Made by a program: the position numbers and the translations under genes. Under the pieces are notes generated by a model, which was given only the letters and a program-made list of their open reading frames with translations, did not search any database and was not told the origin of the DNA. Below are positions 53,441 through 64,000 of a stretch of DNA of 64,000 nucleotides, one piece after another (the stretch's first letter is position 1; each line of letters starts with the position of its first letter). The stretch comes from CAWIMX01 sp963792785 (lineage in GTDB: Bacteria; Acidobacteriota; Vicinamibacteria; Vicinamibacterales; CAVVIG01). The stretch lies in the NCBI GenBank assembly GCA_963792785.1, contig CAWBXO010000001.1, forward strand, positions 558,001-622,000, read 5' to 3'.

Positions 53441-56400
53441 GGCGTCGCGTCGTGAGACGACAGGGCGCCGGGCGACGTTCCCGGCCGCAGCGCCGGGGCG
53501 CGGCGCGGCTGTTCCGCTTGCTCGTAGGCGTAGCCCAGGGCGAGCAGCCGCGGCTCGCTCCACGCCGGTCCGAGCAGTTCGACGCCGACGGGCAGCCCGT
53601 CGCCCGTAAAACCGGCGGGCATCGCCAGCGCCGGCAGACCGGTGGTGGCGCTCAGCTGACAATTGTTGCCGCGCTGCGGCATCCCGATGAGCGCGGGCTT
53701 CCGCGTCAGCACGGGGTACGCGAGCGCATCCAGGTGCTCGCGGGCGAACAGCGCGTCGGTCTCCGTCCGCGCCACGCGCCGCTTCGCCAGCGCCGCCTGG
53801 TACGCCGGTGAATCGCGCGCCTCGGTCTGGTCCGCGCGCGTCAGCACGGTCTCGACCGCCGGGCCGTACGCGCCCTTGTCCAGGATCTCGCGCAGGCTGT
53901 GGACCGGGGCGTCGGGCCAGCGGGCCAGGTAGTCCGCGAGATCCCACTTGAACTCGGCGGCGATGACGCTCGTGCCCGACAGGTCGTCGCGCAGCCCGGG
54001 GTCCGTCACGTCAACGAGCGTCGCGCCGCGATTCGCCATCGCGTCGAGCGCGTGGCGCACCACGGCGCGCACTTCCTCGTCTTCCGGCATGCCGCCGAAC
54101 AGCTCCGCGAGCACGCCGATGCGCGCGCCGCGCAGCGCGCCGGCGTCCAGGCTCGCCCGATAGCTCTCGGGCCGATGGCCGTCGCCGAGCGTCGTGACCG
54201 GATCGTCGGGATCCTCCCCGACCGTCGCGTCGAGGACGAGCGCCAGATCGGCGACCGTGCGCGCGAGGGGGCCGCCCACGTCCTGCGTGTGCGACAGCGG
54301 CACGATCCCCGCCCGGCTCGAGAGGCCCATCGTCGCGCGCAGACCGAACAGGTTGTTGTGCGCGGCCGGAATGCGGATCGACCCGCAGGTGTCGCTCCCG
54401 AGACCCGCCGTCGCGAAGCTCGCCGCCACCGCGGCGCCCGTGCCCCCGCTCGATCCCCCGGGATTGCGCGAGGGATCGTACGGATTCCGGGTCTGCCCTC
54501 CCGCCGAGCTGATCGTCGTGATGCCGTACGCCAGCTCGTGCAGGTTCGTCTTGCCGACGATCACGGCCCCCGCCTCGCGCAGCTTCTTCACCTGGAACGC
54601 GTCGGCGTGGGTCTGGAAGCCCTTGAGCGCGATCGACCCGGCCGTCGTGGGCAGGCCGTCGGTCGCGTAGTTGTCCTTCACCACGACCGGAATGCCGTGG
54701 AGCGGTCCGCGCACGTGCCCGCTCCGGCGCTCGCGGTCGAGCGCGTCAGCGTCGGCGAGCGCCTGCGGGTTCCGCACGATCATGGCGTCGAGCGCCGGCC
54801 CCTGCTGATCGTAGGCGTCCATGCGCGCGAACGCCGCCGTGACCAGGTCACGCGACGAGGTCCGGCCCGCGGCCATGGCCGCCTGCAGCGTCTCGATCGA
54901 CCGCTCGGCGAGCGCCGCCCCGGGCGGCGCCACGCCGGCCCAGCCCCGGATCTTTTCATCGAGATACCCGAGCGGCACTCCCCCGTCCTCGAGCACGCGA
55001 TCGTGGAACGCCTTGATGTCGAAGGCGCTGCCCATCGCCGCGCGCGCCTCTTCCCTGAGTGCCGTGATCTCGAGCTGCCCGAGCATGTACGACGTCGCCT
55101 GTCCGGGGAACGCGATGTAGCGATCGATCTCGGCCCTGACCGAGTCCGGCGTCTCCGCGGTGTGCGCGAGCATGTAGTCGATGGCCTGCTGGCGCGTCCA
55201 GCCCATCCGGTGCATGCCGGAATCGACCACGAGGCGCGCCGCGCGGAAGGCTTGATTCGACAGCATCCCGAGCCGATCGAGATCCGACGAATAGAGGCCC
55301 ATCTGATCCGCCAGCCGCTCCGCGTACAGCGCCCAGCCCTCGGCGAACCCGCTGGTGAAGATGTAACGGCCGATCGGATGGATCTCGGGACGCTCGAGCG
55401 CGATGGCGACCTGCAGGTGATGGCCGGGAATCGTCTCGTGAAACGCCGTGGACTCCGCCCCGGCGCGGCTCCGCGTCTCGGCCTGATACGCGCTCACGAG
55501 GTAGACCGCCGGACGGCTGCCGTCTTCGGCCGGCGGGTTGTATTCGCTCGGCGCGTCCTTCTCGCGGTACGCGGGATACGGCTCGAGCACCACGTCGGCC
55601 TTCGGCAGCAGGCCGAACCAGCGTGGCGCCGCCAGTTTCGCCCGGTCGAGGGCCGCCTGGCTGTACGCGAGCAGCTCCTCGCGGTCCTTGAACAGGAACT
55701 GCCGATCGGTGCGCAGCCGCTCCAGCAGCTTCGGCACGTCGCGCGTCCCGAACGACCGTTCGCCGATGGCCTGCATCTCCGACGTGATCGCGTCCATCTG
55801 CTCGAGGCCGAGCTGATGAATCTCCTCGGCGGAGCGCGACAGCGAGCTGTGCTGGCGGACCGCCGCCGCGTAGCAGGCCTCACCGTTCGGGTTGGCCGCA
55901 ATCGCGATCGCGTCGCGCGCCGCCGGCAGGTACTCCCGCTCGAGGAAGTCGCGGTACCGCCGGAAGGCCGGCACGAGCTGACCGGTGACCAGCGCGTCCC
56001 ACGACTGCACGAACTCCGGCGTCGTGTCGCGGATGGCCGGCGAGTCGAAGGGCGACTCCTTCAGGGGCGTCGCGATCAGGGCGTCGACCTGTCCCAGCAC
56101 GATGCGGACGATGTTCTTCGGGGACGAGTACCCGGCGGCGAGGCCCGCGCGCAAATTCTCGATTTCGGCGTCTGAGTACTCCGGCAACTGTCCCCACCGC
56201 GCCAGCGCGTCCTGGCGGGCCGGGTCGGTGCCGACCGGCTGGATCGTGATCAGGTATCCGAAGTTCACCTGCCAGCCGATCATCTGGCTGACGGGCCACC
56301 AGTCGTACCGGCAGACGCGGCTGCCAACGCCCGCTTCGAGCGCTTCCCGGGCGATGGCGTAGGCGGCGCGGAGCGGCGGCGCTTCGATGGCGCCGGGGTC

Positions 56401-56670
56401 GATGGTCCGGGCCTCGGCGAGCATGGCGTCCTCGGCCGCTTCCCACGCCTGGCGGGCGGCGACCGAGTTGTCCGGAAGGCGGTCGTGGCGGCTCCCGGGC
56501 ACGCCGTAGTACGTCAGCTGGTCGGGATTCCGGTCGAACCAGGCCGCCAGATACTGGTCGGCGAGGGCCTTGGCGGAGCCATCGGCGGCCTGCGGGGCGG
56601 GCGCGACCGTCCGCCCGCAGCCGGCCGCCAGGGCGGCCACGACGAGCCCGGCGAACCATCTTCGTCGCAT
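53437..56670 (-). CDS. DUF885 metallopeptidase-like / amidase fusion lipoprotein
   Basis: 1077 residues from ATG 56670: lipobox AALAAGC, a DUF885 domain (about 25-570) with HETIPGHH near residue 411 as the putative zinc motif, then an amidase-signature domain (about 590-1065) with catalytic Lys in VVVKDNYAT and the Ser-rich motif NPGGSSGGTGAAVAASF...GSDTCGSIRIPA. DUF885 members are predicted M2/M3-like peptidases; amidase-signature enzymes hydrolyse amides. Their fusion suggests stepwise degradation of a peptide or amide in the periplasm. The join is continuous with no frame change. Confidence 0.88.
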   Translation of the reverse strand: MRRRWFAGLVVAALAAGCGRTVAPAPQAADGSAKALADQYLAAWFDRNPDQLTYYGVPGSRHDRLPDNSVAARQAWEAAEDAMLAEARTIDPGAIEAPPLRAAYAIAREALEAGVGSRVCRYDWWPVSQMIGWQVNFGYLITIQPVGTDPARQDALARWGQLPEYSDAEIENLRAGLAAGYSSPKNIVRIVLGQVDALIATPLKESPFDSPAIRDTTPEFVQSWDALVTGQLVPAFRRYRDFLEREYLPAARDAIAIAANPNGEACYAAAVRQHSSLSRSAEEIHQLGLEQMDAITSEMQAIGERSFGTRDVPKLLERLRTDRQFLFKDREELLAYSQAALDRAKLAAPRWFGLLPKADVVLEPYPAYREKDAPSEYNPPAEDGSRPAVYLVSAYQAETRSRAGAESTAFHETIPGHHLQVAIALERPEIHPIGRYIFTSGFAEGWALYAERLADQMGLYSSDLDRLGMLSNQAFRAARLVVDSGMHRMGWTRQQAIDYMLAHTAETPDSVRAEIDRYIAFPGQATSYMLGQLEITALREEARAAMGSAFDIKAFHDRVLEDGGVPLGYLDEKIRGWAGVAPPGAALAERSIETLQAAMAAGRTSSRDLVTAAFARMDAYDQQGPALDAMIVRNPQALADADALDRERRSGHVRGPLHGIPVVVKDNYATDGLPTTAGSIALKGFQTHADAFQVKKLREAGAVIVGKTNLHELAYGITTISSAGGQTRNPYDPSRNPGGSSGGTGAAVAASFATAGLGSDTCGSIRIPAAHNNLFGLRATMGLSSRAGIVPLSHTQDVGGPLARTVADLALVLDATVGEDPDDPVTTLGDGHRPESYRASLDAGALRGARIGVLAELFGGMPEDEEVRAVVRHALDAMANRGATLVDVTDPGLRDDLSGTSVIAAEFKWDLADYLARWPDAPVHSLREILDKGAYGPAVETVLTRADQTEARDSPAYQAALAKRRVARTETDALFAREHLDALAYPVLTRKPALIGMPQRGNNCQLSATTGLPALAMPAGFTGDGLPVGVELLGPAWSEPRLLALGYAYEQAEQPRRAPALRPGTSPGALSSHDATP

Positions 56671-56677
56671 ATTCCGG

Positions 56678-56685
56678 ATTATACT
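56678..56685. promoter_or_regulatory. ATTATACT, overlapping divergent -10 elements
   Basis: Plus strand TATACT (56680-56685) faces the STAS gene; minus strand TATAAT (56683-56678) faces the DUF885-amidase gene, only 7 nt from its ATG at 56670. Confidence 0.45.
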
Positions 56686-56727
56686 GACCGCGGGCATTCC
56701 GCAGGCGGGCGGCGAGCAGGAGGATCG

Positions 56728-57063
56728 ATGGACATCTCGGAACGAAACGTCGGCGACGTGACCGTGGTCGATCTCAAGGGCAAGATCGTGATGGGCGAAG
56801 GCGACACCATCCTCAAGGACAAGGTGCGCAGCCTGGCGCAGCAGGGCTCCAAGAAGATCGTGATGAACCTGGGCGGCGTGTCGTACGTCGACAGCGCCGG
56901 CCTCGGCGCCCTCGTCCAGGGCTACGCGACGATCAAGAACCAGGGCGGCAAGCTGAAGCTGGTGAACGTGACCAAGCGCCTGCAGGACCTGCTGGCGATT
57001 ACGAAGCTGCTGACGGTATTCGAGACGTTCGACAGCGAGGACGAGGCGATCAAGAGCTTCTAG
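56728..57063 (+). CDS. STAS-domain anti-sigma factor antagonist
   Basis: 111 residues, a single SpoIIAA/RsbV-like STAS domain. The phosphorylatable Ser56 sits in SYVDSAGLGALV. ATG 56728 is set by AGGAGG at 56718-56723. Partner-switching would need an anti-sigma kinase (not in the window) and a PP2C phosphatase such as that at 33772-34896. Targets unknown. Confidence 0.92.
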   Translation: MDISERNVGDVTVVDLKGKIVMGEGDTILKDKVRSLAQQGSKKIVMNLGGVSYVDSAGLGALVQGYATIKNQGGKLKLVNVTKRLQDLLAITKLLTVFETFDSEDEAIKSF

Positions 57064-57073
57064 CCGCGCCGCG

Positions 57074-57243
57074 TCAGGGGTGGGGCTTGAACCGCGTGAG
57101 GCCCCACCCGGCGATGAAGATCACCACCCCCAGCGCGAACGGCTGAAAGCTCGGGCCCATCGGTCCGGCCGTGAACAGGTCCACCAGCAGGATCCACATG
57201 CCGAGCAGCTGGGCCGCCCGGCCGACGTAATACAGCACTCCGC

Positions 57244-57247
<4 letters not shown>
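57074..57247 (-). CDS. small two-helix membrane protein
   Basis: 57 residues, starting at ATG 57247 that overlaps the mutL stop (ATGA). Two hydrophobic segments (GMWILLVDLFTAG and PFALGVVIFIAGWGL). No recognised function; coupling to mutL supports that it is real. Confidence 0.6.
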
Positions 57248-59028
<1,781 letters not shown>

Positions 59029-59033
59029 GGCGA

Positions 59034-59996
59034 TCAGATCCAGCGCTTCCGGCGGAACACCACCAGCATGCCGCCGCTCACCGCGAGCATGATGCCGAAC
59101 AGCCACCAGAACTGCGCGCCGGGGCCGCCCGGAAACGTCGGCAGCGGGATGTTCATGCCGTAGATGCCGGAGAGGAGCGTGAGTGGAATGAAGATCGTCG
59201 CGACGATCGTCAGTACGCTCATTACTTCATTCAGGCGGTTGCTGACTTGCGAGAGGTGCGCCTCGAGCATCGCCGAGATGCGGTCGTGGAAGATCAGCCC
59301 GTCGTCCGCGATGCGGACGAGGTGATCGTAGACGTCGCGGAAGCGGAACGACATCTCGGTGCTGATGTCGACGAACTCGCGCCGGGCGAGGCGCGCCATC
59401 ACGTCGCGCTGCGGGGCCGTGACGCGCCGCAGCTGCGCCACCTCGTGCTTGTGCTCCAGGATGCGGCGGGCCAGATCCGGCGAGGGACGCTCGAACACGG
59501 CCTCCTCGAGCGCGTCCAGCTCGGCCTCCAGCTTGTCGAGCTCCGGCCGGTACCGGTCGACCATCGCATCCACGATCCGGTGAAACAACACCACCGGGCC
59601 GTCGCCGACGAGCTTCGCGTTGCGCGTCGCGTGGGCGAGGACCTCGTCGAGGCACGTCGACGGGCCATGCACCGTCACCAGGTAGTTCTGCCCGATGAAG
59701 AAGTCGACATCGTGCGTGGAGAAGCAGTGGCTGGCCGCCTCGAAGTCGATGCCGTGCAGGACGCAGTACAGGTAGCCGTCGTACGCCTCGACCTTCGGAT
59801 ACTGCACCTCGGCCATCGCGTCCTCGACCGACAGCGCGTGGAAGGCGAAGGTATCGCTGAGGATCAGCGACTCGGGAATGGACGGCGAGGCGAGGTCCAC
59901 CCAGAGGAAGACGCCGGAGTTCGGGTTCAGCCAGCCGCGATCGATGCTCGTGACGGACTCGGTCGCGCCATTGCGGTGGACAAAGATACTGACCAC
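59034..59996 (-). CDS. corA: CorA-family magnesium/cobalt transporter
   Basis: 320 residues: large cytoplasmic alpha/beta domain, long stalk helix, two C-terminal membrane helices and the selectivity motif YGMN after the first (GIYGMNIPLPTF). Forms a pentameric Mg2+ channel in the inner membrane. Starts 1 nt after the ppdK stop. Confidence 0.93.
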   Translation of the reverse strand: MVSIFVHRNGATESVTSIDRGWLNPNSGVFLWVDLASPSIPESLILSDTFAFHALSVEDAMAEVQYPKVEAYDGYLYCVLHGIDFEAASHCFSTHDVDFFIGQNYLVTVHGPSTCLDEVLAHATRNAKLVGDGPVVLFHRIVDAMVDRYRPELDKLEAELDALEEAVFERPSPDLARRILEHKHEVAQLRRVTAPQRDVMARLARREFVDISTEMSFRFRDVYDHLVRIADDGLIFHDRISAMLEAHLSQVSNRLNEVMSVLTIVATIFIPLTLLSGIYGMNIPLPTFPGGPGAQFWWLFGIMLAVSGGMLVVFRRKRWI

Positions 59997-59997
59997 A

Positions 59998-62763
<2,766 letters not shown>

Positions 62764-62776
62764 CTGGACGGCTCCG

Positions 62777-64000
62777 TCAGGCGGACGCGATTTCGGAGAT
62801 GTCCGCAATCCCCAGCACCAGATCCCGCAGCCCGGCCATCAGCTGCAGGCGCTTCTCTCGAACGGCACTATTCTCCGCCATCACCAACACATCCTCAAAG
62901 TATCTGGCCACGTGCGGCTGGAGCCCGGCGAGACCCGCGAGCGCGTCGCCGTACCGGCCCGCCGCCGCCGCGGCCCCGATGCGCTCGACCCGCGCCGCCG
63001 CCTCCCTGATGAGGGTCTGCTCGGAGGGCTCGTCCGAGGCCTTCGCATACTCGAGCAGGGCCGCCCAGCCGTCCGGGGTCCAGACGATGCCCTTCGAGAT
63101 GTTCTTCACCCGCTTGAACAGCTCGGCCAGCTCCTCGAACTCGCGCGACCGGCGCGCCTCGGCCACGGCCTCGGCCCGGCGCAGCATGTCGCCCGGAAAC
63201 CAGGCGCGCCCGAGCACCGCGCGAGCCTCGTCGGCCTTGAGACCCCGCTTCTCCAGGACGTGCAGCTCCCGCTCGGCGATGAACTCGCCGAGGGCGGCCC
63301 GCCAGTCGTCGGCGGCGCCTTTGATCGCACCCGCGTAGCCCTCGAAGGCCTGCTCGACCAGCGCGCGCAGATCCACCGGCTGCCGGATTTCCGTCAGCGC
63401 GGGCAGGTCCACGAGCGTGCGGACGATGCCCTGCGCGGCCCGGCGCAGCGCGTACGGGTCGCGCGAGCCGGTCGGCTTCTCCCCGGCCGCGAACAGCCCG
63501 ACCAGCGTATCGAGCTTGTCGGCCAGGGACACCGCGGCCCAGACGGCCCCGCCCGCCCCCAGGTCAGCCGCCGTCGGCGCGGCGTCCGCCTCGACGCCAA
63601 TCGGGAGGTAGTGGTGATAAATCGCGCGCCACACCGCCTCCGGCTGGCCTTCCTCGCGCGCGTAGATCCCGCCCATCGCGCCCTGCAGCTCGGTGAACTC
63701 GCGCACCATGTCGGTCGCGAGGTCGGCCTTGGCCAGGCGCCCGGCGGTCCGCGCCTGCGCGGCCGCGCCGGGCCCGGCGCCGAACGCCTGCTCGGCGATC
63801 CAGCCCGCGAGCGCCGACATCCGGTCGGCCTTCTGTTCGTACGTCCCCAGCTTCTTGTGGAAGGTCAGCGTCCCGAGCCGCGCCACGCGCGCCTCGAGCG
63901 GCACCTTCCGATCGGCTTCCCAGAAGAACCGGGCGTCGCGCAGGCGCGCCGTGACGACGCGCTCGGCGTTGCGCACGATGCCTTTCTCGTTGTCCGGCTC
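62777..64000 (-). CDS. glyS: glycine--tRNA ligase beta subunit, 5' truncated by window edge
   Basis: The last roughly 407 residues of GlyS. Typical segments: GTLTFHKKLGTYEQKADRM, DLATDMVREFTELQGAMGGIYAREEG, YHHYLPIG, GLFAAGEKPTGSRDPYALRRAAQGIVR, and a C-terminal anticodon-binding DALR-type helical domain. The frame is open through the window edge. It indicates the two-subunit (alpha2beta2) bacterial GlyRS. Confidence 0.95.
   Translation of the reverse strand, partial: EPDNEKGIVRNAERVVTARLRDARFFWEADRKVPLEARVARLGTLTFHKKLGTYEQKADRMSALAGWIAEQAFGAGPGAAAQARTAGRLAKADLATDMVREFTELQGAMGGIYAREEGQPEAVWRAIYHHYLPIGVEADAAPTAADLGAGGAVWAAVSLADKLDTLVGLFAAGEKPTGSRDPYALRRAAQGIVRTLVDLPALTEIRQPVDLRALVEQAFEGYAGAIKGAADDWRAALGEFIAERELHVLEKRGLKADEARAVLGRAWFPGDMLRRAEAVAEARRSREFEELAELFKRVKNISKGIVWTPDGWAALLEYAKASDEPSEQTLIREAAARVERIGAAAAAGRYGDALAGLAGLQPHVARYFEDVLVMAENSAVREKRLQLMAGLRDLVLGIADISEIASA

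Noticed and set aside
53899..56175. 758-residue plus-strand open frame
   Set aside because: Shadow of the DUF885-amidase gene; no recognisable domain.

Overview
The window is a high-GC bacterial chromosome segment with dense, mostly overlapping (ATGA/GTGA) gene pairs. Gene content points to an Acidobacteriota lineage, probably Vicinamibacteria-like: an Oar-like TonB receptor with an N-terminal carboxypeptidase-regulatory-like domain, DUF885 and S8 peptidases, MlaEFD plus YtxH, and a fmt-rsmB-PASTA-rpe operon. This placement is inference; no rRNA gene is present.

Layout. 1-3041 (-): 3'-truncated sigma-54 activator. 3141-10783 (+): housekeeping run aroC, def, fmt, rsmB, PASTA protein, rpe, thioesterase, sugar epimerase, BamD-like lipoprotein. 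10784-13814: pgsA (-), divergent from a sugar-nucleotide pair (GDP-mannose pyrophosphorylase-like, phosphomannomutase) (+). 13840-13913: tRNA-Gly(CCC). 13945-33683: accessory block of visibly lower GC. 33772-48986: PP2C phosphatase, a large hairpin/repeat cluster, KdpDE-like two-component pair, deoC/rpiB-like, hpt, upp, S8 protease, tRNA-Val(CAC), Mla lipid-transport operon, uvrB and a DHH phosphoesterase. 48983-64000: patatin-like pseudoenzyme, greA, TrmH-family methyltransferase, rarA, lipocalin-like protein, a DUF885-amidase fusion, STAS protein, mutL, corA, ppdK and 5'-truncated glyS.

The standout is the accessory block. On the minus strand, 29776 to 21033 encodes a complete quinohemoprotein amine dehydrogenase (QHNDH) system: beta subunit, diheme alpha subunit, radical-SAM QhpD, the RiPP-like gamma precursor QhpC, ABC exporter QhpF, leader protease QhpE and flavin monooxygenase QhpG. 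All eight residues that form the three thioether bridges and the CTQ cofactor are present in QhpC at the spacing known from Paracoccus. Instead of a visible AraC-type QhpR, the locus is flanked by an OmpR-type response regulator (20292-20987) and, divergently, by a TAXI-type solute-binding lipoprotein with a sensor kinase (29970-32731). An identical composite promoter architecture (CTACCTTAG, 21 nt, GTTGCAA[A/G]TTGTGGCA on the plus strand) lies upstream of both the amine-dehydrogenase operon and the TonB receptor gene at 17299-20064. This suggests one regulon linking outer-membrane uptake, signalling and amine oxidation.

Five otherwise intact genes (aroC, a small membrane protein, the TAXI protein, an S8 protease, uvrB) each carry a single apparent extra C on the plus strand. 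Four of the five turn GTAC into GTACC. I read these as likely systematic sequencing or consensus errors rather than true pseudogenes.
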